Under the pieces are notes generated by a model. It was given only the letters and a program-made list of their open reading frames with translations. It did not search any database and had not been told where the DNA came from. A stretch of DNA of 64,000 nucleotides, from assembly GCA_036703275.1 (NCBI GenBank), contig DATNPK010000111.1, forward strand, positions 186,001-250,000, written 5' to 3'. This document shows positions 18,009-27,689 of the stretch, piece by piece; position 1 is the first letter of the stretch, and each line of letters begins with the position of its first letter. This DNA is from Coleofasciculaceae cyanobacterium (GTDB lineage: Bacteria; Cyanobacteriota; Cyanobacteriia; Cyanobacteriales; Xenococcaceae). A program made the translations under genes and the position numbers.

Positions 18009-19598
18009 CTATATACTTCTATAAGTACGATAGTTGATATTGGGGAAAATATTATCGATCGCCTCAACTTTTTCTAACCATCCAGAATCTACTTTGCCTA
18101 CCAAAAGATCCTCGTGAATTTTATTAAAGCGGAGTAAATGCGATCGCGTTCTGCGAATTGCATAAGGAACCATGGTTCCTGTGCGCATAATAAACGCCCA
18201 ATCAGAGGACTGCGCTAACAGCAACTCTCTAGCCGCTTGGTTTAAAGCACGCCACTCAAGCTCATCAGCAGGTTCGCGATTTGCCAGCTTAATCATTCTT
18301 TCCGCTGCTTTATGTAAATGAGGATAAACCCAGGCGTTGGTGTCGTTCAACCAATACTCATGGAATCCTTTATAACCCCAGCTAGATTGTGACGGACGAC
18401 AAACCTGCTGGTTAGGCTGCTGCTGCAAATATTCCGACAGGTGTGTCATGTCGTAGGTATTTTGGTCGTACCAACTCTTGCGGAATAAAAAATCAATAAA
18501 TTGTGGCCCTTCATACCACCAATGACCAAATAATTCGGCATCATAAGGAGAAACTACAATCGGCGGACGCTGCAACATATCGTTTAGATGTTGAATTTGT
18601 CTTTCTCGATTGTACATAAAGTTACTCGCGTGTTCGGCAGCTTTCTCCCTTGCCCAATAAGGATCGTAAAGACCTTTTTCTGACAATCCGCCATCACGAC
18701 TAGTAATTTTATGATATTTTATACCCGTATTTTTGCGCTGACCATTAGGCATAATGTAGGGCTTAATATACTCATATTCAGCCTCCCAGCCTAGGTCTTT
18801 GTAAAATTCACGATATTCAACTGCACCAGGATATCCAACTTTGGAAGACCAAACTTGCTGCGAAGATTCGTGATCGCGACCAAAAGCAGCAACTCCTGTT
18901 TCGGTAAAAATCGGTGCATAAGAGCCGAAACGAGGACGGGGACGTGCATAAAGAATACCGTGTCCATCAGTTAAAAAGTAGCGTAAGCCAGCATCAGCCA
19001 GCATTCTTTCCAAACCTTCATAGTAGGCGCATTCTGGTAGCCAAATTCCTTTGGGTGGACGACCAAAGTTGGACTCATAATGTTCGCAAGCGACCTTGAT
19101 TTGTGACCACACTGCTTGAGGATACATCTTCATTAAAGGAAGATAACCGTGAGTCGCACCACAGGTAATAATGTCGAGGTTGCCACTATCTAAAAATTGC
19201 TTGAAGGCAGCTACTAAATCTCGGCTGTAGCTTTCCCAAGTTTTCCTGATTTGATTAAAGGAGTTAGCATAGTATTCAGCCAAATAGCGCATATGACCAT
19301 TGTGCTGATGCCGTTCTAGCTCTTTGCTAATTAATTCTTGTAGCTGAGTAAGATGAGCGTCATAACGATCTTGTAGGAGTTCATCGCGTAGCATTGACAC
19401 CAAAGGCGGTGTCATACTCATAGTCATTTTAAAATCAACTCCGTCCCGCTTCAAGTTTTCAAAGACCTGAAGCAAAGGAACATAAGTTTCAGTTATAGCT
19501 TCAAACAGCCATTCTTCTTCTAAAACAAAATCGCTTTCTGGATGTCGAACGAAAGGTAAGTGAGCGTGTAAGACGAGAGCAAGATAACCAAGAGCCAT
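18009..19598 (-). CDS. GH57 1,4-alpha-glucan branching enzyme
   Basis: A 529-residue GH57 family protein with the N-terminal signature GYLALVLHAHLPFVRHPE. The nucleophile is Glu189 in GIWLPECAYYEG and the acid/base is Asp353 in VSPYDAELFGHWWYEG. The C-terminal DUF1957-type helical domain (WALNDTN-like 'WLNDTNAWVYPHLHKAAERM') supports the branching-enzyme branch (alpha-1,6 branch formation in glycogen) rather than an amylase or 4-alpha-glucanotransferase. It is cytoplasmic. Branching activity in this group has been shown biochemically for archaeal and bacterial members; here it is inferred. It stands alone, divergent from the structured RNA region. Confidence 0.88.
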   Translation of the reverse strand: MALGYLALVLHAHLPFVRHPESDFVLEEEWLFEAITETYVPLLQVFENLKRDGVDFKMTMSMTPPLVSMLRDELLQDRYDAHLTQLQELISKELERHQHNGHMRYLAEYYANSFNQIRKTWESYSRDLVAAFKQFLDSGNLDIITCGATHGYLPLMKMYPQAVWSQIKVACEHYESNFGRPPKGIWLPECAYYEGLERMLADAGLRYFLTDGHGILYARPRPRFGSYAPIFTETGVAAFGRDHESSQQVWSSKVGYPGAVEYREFYKDLGWEAEYEYIKPYIMPNGQRKNTGIKYHKITSRDGGLSEKGLYDPYWAREKAAEHASNFMYNRERQIQHLNDMLQRPPIVVSPYDAELFGHWWYEGPQFIDFLFRKSWYDQNTYDMTHLSEYLQQQPNQQVCRPSQSSWGYKGFHEYWLNDTNAWVYPHLHKAAERMIKLANREPADELEWRALNQAARELLLAQSSDWAFIMRTGTMVPYAIRRTRSHLLRFNKIHEDLLVGKVDSGWLEKVEAIDNIFPNINYRTYRSI

Positions 19599-19642
19599 GA
19601 TAAAGTAATATTTCTAAAAATTTTATGACCGCGGAAGGGGTG

Positions 19643-19977
19643 AGGGCTGGTAAACACCTGAAATAAATTTTGAGGGCGTAATATTTGCGGGCAAAACCTT
19701 TGGGGGATTTCTTGCCCGATGTTGACCGCCCAAATTCAGGTAACAGCCCTTCGTCAACGCAAGCGCCATCTTCTTATCTCAATCCTGCTTGACAGGGGAC
19801 AAGTCCGCATTGCCTGGGACGGGGCGTACACCAAACTATGCGGTGCAAGCAAGCTTGTCGGGAGACCCGAAAAGACAGCCCCTTGTCTTCCCTGGCGTTG
19901 GTGTGCGTGGGCTATACTGCTTACAAAGCAGCTTGTACAACCATGCTGTTGGCGAACGAGGCAGTGTAACGTTGACC
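19643..19977 (+). ncRNA. Putative structured RNA, pseudoknot-like (HEARO/omega-RNA-like?)
   Basis: A compositionally distinct, GC-richer stretch with dense pairing. The 5' arm is four nested stems: 19643-19649 with 19744-19750, 19656-19662 with 19735-19741, 19674-19678 with 19727-19731, 19688-19694 with 19712-19718. A second domain is closed by GTCAACG (19753-19759) with CGTTGAC (19970-19976). It contains CAGGG+GACAAG (19793-19803) pairing with CTTGTC+CCCTG (19882-19894), CCGCAT (19805) with ATGCGG (19838), and GGGGC (19821) with GCCCC (19878), which crosses the CCGCAT stem as a pseudoknot. GTGA directly precedes the 5' stem. No protein is encoded. The family name is a hypothesis only. Confidence 0.5.
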
Positions 19978-20226
19978 GAAATTAAGCAACTGAGGCAATC
20001 TGGGTAAATTTTATGATATCTTAATAGTGTCTTATAAGAAAGTTTGAGTTGTGGGGAAAACTTCTCTAGCGGCTGTGATTGCTGGCTGATAGCTACTTTC
20101 TAATAAACTAAATAAGCTACTACTACTGGCACAATAAGTATTAAAAGGCAGTTTATTTAATTGCCATTTTGTTTATATTGAAGAGTTAAGGTAGCTTTTA
20201 GCTAACTTGTTGGGTTTTTAGATCTA

Positions 20227-21405
20227 GTGTTGCAATCCAATAAGCAATATCCTGATTACGACCAGAGTAATTCTGAGGAACTATTGCTTCAATTATTATT
20301 GTTTGTAGATAAACGCTCTTCTTCCGATGAGCAAGTTCAAAAAATTCAGGCTTACTTAAAGAGTTTGCAATTAGATTACTCTTTTGAGTTGAATGTGGTT
20401 GAGATCGAAAAACAGCCTCACCTAGTAGAATTTCTCAAGCTGGTTGCTACTCCTGCTTTAGTTAAAATCGCTCCAGCGCCCAGGCAGACTTTGACAGGAA
20501 GCAATTTAATTAAGCAGTTAGAAAAATGGTGGCCCAAATGGAAGGCTTCTCAAGAAGACTTAAGAGTAAGCAAAGATAGAGCTAAAGCGCTAGAGGAATC
20601 AAATTCTTTATTAGCTCAGGAAAGTTATCATGCTAAAGATATTGAACTATCTGAGGCAATATTCAGCCTGAAACAAGAAAAAGAAGAATTGGCTGCACAG
20701 CTACGGTTTAAAGATCAAATTTTGGCGATGCTAGCCCACGATCTACGGACACCTCTAACAGCAGCTTCAATGGCAGTTGAAACTATTGAACTATCTGAGC
20801 AAAACGATCGCTTAGAAGCGAAACAGCTCAAAGTTCTCAAACAAAAACTGTTTCGGCAGGCAAAAAATCAGTTCGGCATCATGAATAACATGATCAGCGG
20901 ACTGCTACAAAATTCTCAAAGTGCGAATGCAAAATTAGCAGTTAGGCCTAGAGCGCTAGATTTACACGCCTTATTCCCAGAAGTAATTAGTCAGTTTGAT
21001 GCCAGGTTAAAGCAGAAACTGATGAATTTCCAACAAGACATTCCTCAAGATATTCCGCTAGTTTATGCTGACGAAGAATTAATCCGTCAACTAGTTGGCA
21101 ACTTACTGGACAACGCTATTAAATACACTCCAAAACAGGGAAAAATTTCTTTATCTATACTACATCGTACAAATCAAAAGGTTCAGGTCAGCATTTGTGA
21201 TACGGGACCAGGAGTTCCCCCAGAGAAGAGAGAACGCATTTTTGAAGATAGCTTCCGCCTACAGCGCGATCGCGCTTTTGAAGGCTATGGATTAGGTTTA
21301 GCAATGTGTTATCAAATAGTTTGCGCCCATTACGGTCAAATTTGGGTTGAAAGCTCTCCTGAATCAGGTAGCTGTTTTCAATTCACTTTGTTGGTCTACA
21401 AATAA
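20227..21405 (+). CDS. sasA: Circadian clock output histidine kinase SasA
   Basis: A 392-residue kinase with a KaiB/thioredoxin-like N-terminal domain (about 19-105: ELLLQLLLFVDKRSSSDEQV through ATPALVKIAPAPRQTLTGS). A coiled linker (about 108-160), HisKA with His171 in MLAHDLRTPLTAAS, and an HATPase domain (NLLDNAIKYTPKQG; CDTGPGVPPEKRERIF; GYGLGLAMC) follow. SasA binds KaiC through the KaiB-like domain and phosphorylates RpaA to drive circadian transcription. kaiABC and rpaA are not in this window. Translation appears to begin at GTG. It is convergent with ppc. Confidence 0.94.
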   Translation: MLQSNKQYPDYDQSNSEELLLQLLLFVDKRSSSDEQVQKIQAYLKSLQLDYSFELNVVEIEKQPHLVEFLKLVATPALVKIAPAPRQTLTGSNLIKQLEKWWPKWKASQEDLRVSKDRAKALEESNSLLAQESYHAKDIELSEAIFSLKQEKEELAAQLRFKDQILAMLAHDLRTPLTAASMAVETIELSEQNDRLEAKQLKVLKQKLFRQAKNQFGIMNNMISGLLQNSQSANAKLAVRPRALDLHALFPEVISQFDARLKQKLMNFQQDIPQDIPLVYADEELIRQLVGNLLDNAIKYTPKQGKISLSILHRTNQKVQVSICDTGPGVPPEKRERIFEDSFRLQRDRAFEGYGLGLAMCYQIVCAHYGQIWVESSPESGSCFQFTLLVYK

Positions 21406-21416
21406 TTATTTTAGTT

Positions 21417-21438
21417 GGGGCAAATAGCCGTTTGCCCC
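21417..21438. terminator. Bidirectional hairpin between sasA and ppc
   Basis: GGGGCAAA and TTTGCCCC form a perfect eight-base-pair stem with a six-base loop in the 66-base gap between two convergent genes. Neither side has a long T run, so terminator strength is uncertain. The position favours termination for both sasA and ppc. Confidence 0.5.
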
Positions 21439-21471
21439 TGTTATGCCCCTGTATGTTCTCTAGCTGCTAAA

Positions 21472-24400
21472 TCAGCCTGTATTACGCATTCCAGCAGCAA
21501 TACCGTTGATAGTTAGCATCGCACCTCTTAATAACTCTTCTTTGCTAAAGCGGAAGTGTAGCGCCTGAGATTTATCGTGCTGACGCAGCCGTTTAATTAA
21601 AGCCACCTGTAAAAACCCTAAAGGAACAATCGTGCCATTGCGCACCTGTACCGATCGCTGTAGTTCAAGAGCGCCATCAAGAAGTTTTTTCTGACCGTTA
21701 ATTTTAAGAATTAGAGATTTAGTCAAATTGTATTCTTCAGAAATTTGGGCAAACAACTTTTGAAACCGTTCTAGATCCTCTGGTTGAGACAACTCTTTGA
21801 CATAATGTTCGGCTATCTGCAAATCTACCTTTGCCAAAGTCATTTCTACTTTGGAAATCACCACTCTAAAAAAGGGCCACTTTACGTAAAAATATTGCAG
21901 CAGATCGAGATTTTTCCTGGGCTCTTGGTCTAAAAATCCCTGTAGGGCAGAACCAACCCCATACCAAGCAGGTAGTAAGAAGCGACTTTGAGTCCAGCTA
22001 AAGACCCAAGGAATTGCCCTAAGACTGCTCATGTCTTTTTTCTTGTTAGCGTTTCCCTTGCCAGGACGCTTAGAAGGACGAGAGCCGATCTGTAGCTGAC
22101 TAATCACGTCTACTGGAGTAACCGAATGAAAAAAATCAACAAAATCTGGCTGCTCATAGATTAAAGAGCGGTATACGGTACGCGATCGCGCTGATAATTC
22201 TTCCATAATCTGGTTCCAGGGAGCTACTCGGTCAAATCCACTACCCAACAAACTAGACTGAATCACCGCCGTGGTCATAGTTTCGAGATGATATAAAGCC
22301 AGCTCGGGCAAAGAATATTTAGAAGCTAATACTTCTCCTTGCTCGGTGATTTTTATTCGCCCCTGAATTGTATCCGTCGGCTGGGCTAAAATCGCTGAAT
22401 AAGCAGGGCCACCACCACGACCGACAGAGCCACCACGACCATGAAAAATCCTTAAAGAAATGCCAAATTCTGAGGCTACTTTTTGCAATGCTCTTTGAGC
22501 TTTATGGATTTCCCAATTACTACTGAGGAAACCAGAGTCTTTGTTACTGTCAGAATAACCCAGCATCACTTCCTGAAGATCGCTAGGCTTGAGAGGAACG
22601 GAACTAAGATTAGCTTTAGTGTTCTGTTGATTCGTGGCGACGTGCTGATAGCCTCCTTTTAAAGCTGCACGATAAAGAGGCAGTTCAAATAATTCCCGCA
22701 TCACTTCTGGAGCGCGTTTTAAATCTTCAACTGTCTCGAACAAAGGTACGATTCTAACGGATGTATGACAGGTAGCTGGATCGTATAGTCTTGCTTCTTG
22801 GGAAAGTAATAATACCTCCAAAACATCACTAACAAAGTTAGTCATGCTGATAATGTAGGTCTGACAAATGCCCCGTCCAAATTCTTGCTGCAATAAGTGC
22901 AACATCCTAAAGGTTTCAATCGTCTCGCAAGCCGTATCGGAAAAAGGCATTTCCGCAGGAATCAAAGGACGACGGGTTTTTAATTCTTGAATCAGCCAAG
23001 CAGTTTTCTCGGCTTCTGAAAGCTCATCGTAAGGCTTGGGTAGAACTTGGAGATAGGCGGTAATTTCAGCGATCGCTTCACTATGGCGGGAGGAATCCTG
23101 TCGAAAATCTAGCTCCACTAGATTAAAGCCAAATACTTCTGCCTGACAAATTAAATTATCTAGCTCACGACATTGCAAACTAGTTGCAGCCAAACTATTC
23201 TGCATGAGCTTTAATTCAGCTACAAATTCAGCTCCTGAGGCATAGATATTATCGGTATTGATTTCCGAAATTGCCTGTCTTCCAGCCGCCGAAGCTAAAA
23301 TTCGATTACGTTCCAAGGTATTTTTTAATCTTTGAGCAATATAAGCCAGCTTGAGGCGATAGGGTTCTTGACGATAGCGAATTGCTAATTCTTCATAAAT
23401 ACTAGACATTCGTTGCTGGTCTTGCTCCAAAGAATCCAGTAATTCTTGCTGAACATCGCTCCAGTGCAATGAAAGGCTTAATAACTCCCGTAGTTGCTCG
23501 ATTGAACTGAGATATTTTTCAATAACAATTTTCCTTTGATAACAAGCTGTTTCCCAGGTTACCTGAGAAGTTACAAAAGGATTGCCATCGCGGTCTGAAC
23601 CGACCCAAGAGCCGAAATAACAAAAATTATGGGTTGGAGCCACTAAACCAGGAAAAGAATCTGCTAAGGACTGTTTAAGACGAGAAGCCAATTGAGGAAT
23701 TACGTCAAACAATACTTCCTGAAAATAGTGTAGAGAATAATCTACCTCATCCAAGACTTTGGGCTTAAACTGATGCAGTTCATCTGTACGCCACCAGAGC
23801 CTAATCTCTTCCGTTAGTTGATTAGTAGCCTCTTTAGCCTCCCAAGATTCTGATACTCCGATCTCCCGCATTACTTCTTCTGCTATGTCGAGCTGTTCGA
23901 GAATGTGAGATATACGACGCTGTTTTTTGCGGATAGTGTGTCGCACAATCTCCGTTGGGTGAGCCGTAAAGACCAGCCTAATGTCTAACTGGTCTAATAA
24001 TCTTTGTAGTATTGGCGGTGGCATATTAATTTCCTTAAGATAAGGAAATAGCCAGTGAAACAACCCTGCTTGGTTGCTACTAGATATACTGGGTTCGCTC
24101 CAATTATCAGCTAACTCCTTCCCTAGCGGGTTATTATTGCTGCTCAAAGAAACATTGGAGTGTTTTGAACCATTGCCATTAGAATGCTGTGGTGATAAAG
24201 CAGTGCGGGTAACACGCCGAGCCAGTTTTTGTTCTCTAGATTCGTAGTGTTGTTCAACAATATTAGTTAATTGAAAATAAAGAGCAAACGCCCTAGCTGC
24301 CTGAATAGCATCGTTGAGGGTTAGCTTTGCAATTAGCTGTGGCACAGAAGACTGAGGAAATGAATCTGTTACCTGTCCTTCAGCAGAAGAAAGAGAGCGC

Positions 24401-24564
24401 ATTTGCTGAAGTAGATCGAGCATTTCCTGACCACATTCAGAACGTAATACAGATTCCCAAAGATCTTCTATCAATTTTTGGCGATGACGCAGCAGCAAAT
24501 AAGAAGTATCGACTACGTTAACCTCTGTTTGATCTGCTATTGAAGATTGAACAACCGAACTCAT
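21472..24564 (-). CDS. ppc: Phosphoenolpyruvate carboxylase
   Basis: A 1030-residue PEPC, the anaplerotic enzyme making oxaloacetate from PEP and bicarbonate. The catalytic histidine is His202 in [14 protein letters not shown]. The second active-site block is [13 protein letters not shown] and the third conserved stretch is [16 protein letters not shown]. The C-terminus ends GMRNTG, the invariant terminal motif. A cyanobacterial-type low-complexity insertion (Ser/Asn/Gly about 120-165) follows the N-terminal helices, and a basic [10 protein letters not shown] insert lies near the [13 protein letters not shown]-like block. Full length with no defect. Confidence 0.97.
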   Translation of the reverse strand: MSSVVQSSIADQTEVNVVDTSYLLLRHRQKLIEDLWESVLRSECGQEMLDLLQQMRSLSSAEGQVTDSFPQSSVPQLIAKLTLNDAIQAARAFALYFQLTNIVEQHYESREQKLARRVTRTALSPQHSNGNGSKHSNVSLSSNNNPLGKELADNWSEPSISSSNQAGLFHWLFPYLKEINMPPPILQRLLDQLDIRLVFTAHPTEIVRHTIRKKQRRISHILEQLDIAEEVMREIGVSESWEAKEATNQLTEEIRLWWRTDELHQFKPKVLDEVDYSLHYFQEVLFDVIPQLASRLKQSLADSFPGLVAPTHNFCYFGSWVGSDRDGNPFVTSQVTWETACYQRKIVIEKYLSSIEQLRELLSLSLHWSDVQQELLDSLEQDQQRMSSIYEELAIRYRQEPYRLKLAYIAQRLKNTLERNRILASAAGRQAISEINTDNIYASGAEFVAELKLMQNSLAATSLQCRELDNLICQAEVFGFNLVELDFRQDSSRHSEAIAEITAYLQVLPKPYDELSEAEKTAWLIQELKTRRPLIPAEMPFSDTACETIETFRMLHLLQQEFGRGICQTYIISMTNFVSDVLEVLLLSQEARLYDPATCHTSVRIVPLFETVEDLKRAPEVMRELFELPLYRAALKGGYQHVATNQQNTKANLSSVPLKPSDLQEVMLGYSDSNKDSGFLSSNWEIHKAQRALQKVASEFGISLRIFHGRGGSVGRGGGPAYSAILAQPTDTIQGRIKITEQGEVLASKYSLPELALYHLETMTTAVIQSSLLGSGFDRVAPWNQIMEELSARSRTVYRSLIYEQPDFVDFFHSVTPVDVISQLQIGSRPSKRPGKGNANKKKDMSSLRAIPWVFSWTQSRFLLPAWYGVGSALQGFLDQEPRKNLDLLQYFYVKWPFFRVVISKVEMTLAKVDLQIAEHYVKELSQPEDLERFQKLFAQISEEYNLTKSLILKINGQKKLLDGALELQRSVQVRNGTIVPLGFLQVALIKRLRQHDKSQALHFRFSKEELLRGAMLTINGIAAGMRNTG

Positions 24565-24652
24565 AAAAACCTCTGCTTAGCGTATGTAAATTGTAATTTG
24601 GTGGGTGTAATAACAATAGTTGAGTTTTGCTGAACCAGATTATTAGCAATTA

Positions 24653-24841
24653 TTAGTCATCAAAGTTGGGGAAGTTGAGGATAGGCAAACGCTCTGAACG
24701 AAATATTTCTTCACTGGCTTTCCCTAGCTCAGTCATAAATTCGGTTAATAAATATAAAGTCAAAATGCTAATAATGAAAGGAGTGGTAGCAATACTCAAT
24801 CCTAAAAATGAGACTAGGTAGGATGGATTATTAGGCTTCAT
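24653..24841 (-). CDS. Small single-pass or two-pass membrane protein
   Basis: A 62-residue protein with one long hydrophobic segment of about 25-30 residues (YLVSFLGLSIATTPFIISIL, then TLYLLTEFM), which could span once or form a hairpin. A short acidic C-terminus (GKASEEIFRS...NFDD) follows. It is divergent from the phzF-like gene, downstream in the same direction as ppc's upstream region. Short membrane proteins like this are frequent in cyanobacteria. No function is recognised, but the frame is clean. Confidence 0.55.
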   Translation of the reverse strand: MKPNNPSYLVSFLGLSIATTPFIISILTLYLLTEFMTELGKASEEIFRSERLPILNFPNFDD

Positions 24842-24997
24842 GGTTTAAAGTGCTGATGTTATTTAACTACTATTGTATGGACTTTAGGCAATTGCAGCGC
24901 AAAGCTAGATAATTTTTCTTTAATCAAACCAAAACTTACTTGAGTTTTCTGTATATTTTGTTCAGACTTAATTCAGATTTAGATCTGACAAAATTTT

Positions 24998-25792
24998 ATG
25001 AATCAAAAGATAATCCAGGTAGACGCTTTTACCGCTCAAGCTTTTCAAGGAAATCCTGCTGCTGTATGTGTCTTGCGATCGCCCCAAGATGATTGGTGGA
25101 TGCAGTCGATCGCGCAAGAGATGAATCTTTCCGAAACAGCATTTTTAATCAAACAAGAGCAGCACTATAAACTACGGTGGTTTACTCCAGCTATGGAAGT
25201 TCCATTGTGCGGTCATGCAACTTTAGCTAGCGCGCACGTATTATGGACAGAAGGTTATGCTTCTACTGGTCAAGAGATTAAGTTTGAAACTAAAAGTGGC
25301 GTGTTAACTGCTAAGTATGAAGATGACTGGATTAAATTGGATTTTCCCGCTAATCGGTCGCAAGATATACCGCCAATTACTAAACTAAGAGATGCTTTAG
25401 GAGTACCTTTGAAGACTGTTTTATATAATTCTTTGGGTTACTTAGTCGAAGTTGCCTCGGTTGAACAGATAAAACAGCTACAGCCTAATTTTACTTTACT
25501 GAAGCAGCTACCAATATCAAACGTAATTGTCACTAGTTTGGCCGGGGATAATTCAGAATATGATTTTGTCTCGAGATTTTTTGCTCCAGGGTTAGGCATA
25601 GACGAAGATCCAGTTACGGGTGCTGCTCATTGTTGTCTAGCTCCTTATTGGCGCGATCGCTTACAAAAAGATCGGTTTTTAGCTTATCAGGCTTCGCCGC
25701 GTGGTGGCGTGGTCAAAATTGACTACGATGGTGGCGATCGCGTTTCGCTTCTAGGACAGGCGGTAACGGTGATGCGGGGGGAGTTGGTATGA
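24998..25792 (+). CDS. PhzF family isomerase/epimerase-like protein
   Basis: A 264-residue PhzF-fold (DAP-epimerase-like) protein. The N-terminal signature is VDAFTAQAFQGNPAAVCVL, followed by NLSETAFL with the conserved catalytic-type Glu (about residue 46) and FTPAMEVPLCGHATLASAHV. The C-terminal motif DEDPVTGAAHCCLAPYW contains the GxxH-type block of the second half. Members include phenazine-pathway PhzF and many uncharacterised isomerases. No other phenazine genes are seen, so a phenazine role is not supported. It starts at the only sensible ATG and precedes ggt by about 78 bases on the same strand. Confidence 0.88.
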   Translation: MNQKIIQVDAFTAQAFQGNPAAVCVLRSPQDDWWMQSIAQEMNLSETAFLIKQEQHYKLRWFTPAMEVPLCGHATLASAHVLWTEGYASTGQEIKFETKSGVLTAKYEDDWIKLDFPANRSQDIPPITKLRDALGVPLKTVLYNSLGYLVEVASVEQIKQLQPNFTLLKQLPISNVIVTSLAGDNSEYDFVSRFFAPGLGIDEDPVTGAAHCCLAPYWRDRLQKDRFLAYQASPRGGVVKIDYDGGDRVSLLGQAVTVMRGELV

Positions 25793-25870
25793 TTTTTTGG
25801 TATTGTTTACTGGTGGAATAGTTTTTAAGTCAAAAGTTAAGAGTTCAGAGTATTCTTCTTCTTGAAATAA

Positions 25871-27613
25871 ATGAAAATTAAAAAAGCTATATTTCTGGCT
25901 GTCAGCATTGTTTTTCTGGTTGTAGTTGGTAACTATTTGATTAACAATCTTTATTTAATCTATTCGACAGTCGATAGCTGGTATTCAGTTAATGCCGAGA
26001 CTGTAGCGACTCAAGCCGTCGGTAGAAATGGGGTAGTAGTTTCAACGCAGAAAGAGGCTTCGTCAGTTGGGTTGGAGATCTTAAAAGATGGAGGGAATGC
26101 GATCGATGCTGCGGTAGCTGTTGGCTACGCCTTAGCCGTAAGCGATCCCTGCTGCGGTAATCTTGGTGGAGGCGGATTTATGCTGATTCACTTGGCAAAT
26201 GGCACAGAAACTTTTATCGATTTTCGTGAGACTGCACCCGGTAAGGCTACTGCTGATATGTATCTTGATGAAACAGGTGATTTGATTAAAGATTTAAGCA
26301 CAGATGGTTATTTAGCCGTAGGTGTTCCAGGTACGGTTAAGGGATTAAATTATGCTCTAGATAAATATGGCACGATGCAGCGTAAACAGGTAATTAATCC
26401 AGCAGTCGCGTTGGCTGCCAATGGTTTCAAGCTGCAACCAGGAGATATAGATATATTTCAGGCAGGTAAAAAGAGATTATTACAACCTAATGTTGCGTCA
26501 ATCTTTTTACAAGACAACAAGACTTATCAAGCTGGAGACACTTTAATTCAGCCAGAGTTGGCTAACACTCTTAGTTTAATTGCTGAAGATGAGAATGCTT
26601 TCTATCAGGGAGAGATAGCCAAAAAAATAGTTGCTGCTAGCGAAGACAACCATGGCATTCTAAGTTTAGAAGATTTTGCTAACTATCAAGTGACTGAGTA
26701 CGAACCTGTTAGCTGTGATTATCGAGGATATCAGGTAATTTCTGCCCCGCCTCCTGGTGGTGGTACTACGGTTTGTCAGATGTTAAATATTTTGTCTGGC
26801 TACAATTTAACAGAATTGGGCTGGAAAACTCCTCAAAGTTTACACCCGATATTTTCTTCAATGTTATTCGCTTTTGGCGATCGCAATCGTTACTTGGGCG
26901 ATCCTCATTTTGTCGATAACCCAGTAGATAAATTACTATCTCCTGAATATGCTGCTACCTTGAGAGACAAAATTGCGTTTGCAGCTATTCCCCCTGAATC
27001 TGTATATTCAACAGATGTTCAAGCTGAAGGAACAAACACTACTCATTACTCGGTAGTAGACAAAGAAGGTAATGCCGTAGCTGTTACTTATACAATTAAT
27101 TCTTATTTTGGTGCAGGCGTAATTGCTCCAGAAACAGGATTTTTGCTCAACAATGAAATGGATGACTTTACTACCAAGTTGGGTGAAGTAAATCAGTTTG
27201 GGTTACGACAGGGAGAAGCTAATCTAATTGAACCAGGGAAACGTCCTCTTAGTTCCATGTCACCGACTATAGTTACCCATGATGGGCAAGTTTATCTAGT
27301 TACAGGAAGTCCAGGAGGTTCAACCATACCCACTACCGTATTGCAGATAATTATTAATGCGATCGATTACGGCATGAATCTCAGTGATGCTGTCAATACT
27401 CCCCGTTTACATTACCAAGGTATACCCAATCGGGTAGTCAGCGAACCTGAGGCAATTAATGCTGAAACTTTTAGGGGCTTAAAACTCAGGGGATATGAAA
27501 TCGTACCATTTATGCAATGGGGGGCAGCAGAGTCGATTTTAGTCAATCCTGACGGAACAATCGTAGGTGTTAATGATATTCGTAAACCTGCGGGAAAAGC
27601 GATCGCTTATTGA
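25871..27613 (+). CDS. ggt: Gamma-glutamyltranspeptidase
   Basis: A 580-residue Ntn-hydrolase that cleaves gamma-glutamyl bonds, including glutathione. The N-terminal hydrophobic helix (KAIFLAVSIVFLVVVGNYLI) suggests export or membrane anchoring to the periplasm. Hallmarks are GGNAIDAAVAVGYALAV and GNLGGGGFMLIH in the large subunit, and the autoprocessing site TTHYSVVDKEGNAVAVTYT, where Thr391 becomes the N-terminal nucleophile of the small subunit. The glycine-rich SPGGSTIPTTVLQ and the KRPLSSMSPTIV motif are present. Length and both subunit parts are normal. Confidence 0.95.
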   Translation: MKIKKAIFLAVSIVFLVVVGNYLINNLYLIYSTVDSWYSVNAETVATQAVGRNGVVVSTQKEASSVGLEILKDGGNAIDAAVAVGYALAVSDPCCGNLGGGGFMLIHLANGTETFIDFRETAPGKATADMYLDETGDLIKDLSTDGYLAVGVPGTVKGLNYALDKYGTMQRKQVINPAVALAANGFKLQPGDIDIFQAGKKRLLQPNVASIFLQDNKTYQAGDTLIQPELANTLSLIAEDENAFYQGEIAKKIVAASEDNHGILSLEDFANYQVTEYEPVSCDYRGYQVISAPPPGGGTTVCQMLNILSGYNLTELGWKTPQSLHPIFSSMLFAFGDRNRYLGDPHFVDNPVDKLLSPEYAATLRDKIAFAAIPPESVYSTDVQAEGTNTTHYSVVDKEGNAVAVTYTINSYFGAGVIAPETGFLLNNEMDDFTTKLGEVNQFGLRQGEANLIEPGKRPLSSMSPTIVTHDGQVYLVTGSPGGSTIPTTVLQIIINAIDYGMNLSDAVNTPRLHYQGIPNRVVSEPEAINAETFRGLKLRGYEIVPFMQWGAAESILVNPDGTIVGVNDIRKPAGKAIAY

Positions 27614-27622
27614 GCAAAACTA

Positions 27623-27645
27623 AACAACTCTCATTAAGAGTTGTT
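27623..27645 (+). terminator. Hairpin after ggt
   Basis: AACAACTCT / AGAGTTGTT with a five-base loop starts ten bases after the ggt stop. There is no strong T tract. It may mark the end of the ggt transcript or stabilise it; the next gene begins 45 bases later on the same strand. Confidence 0.4.
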
Positions 27646-27689
27646 GATAAATTGTTGTAAGTTGATAATGAAGCTAGACAAGAAAACTA

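Noticed and set aside
19719-20007. Two overlapping open frames (89 and 72 codons) in the structured region
   Set aside because: Both are Cys/Trp/Arg-rich with no resemblance to a protein family and lie across perfect long-range stems; the RNA structure explains the composition better.
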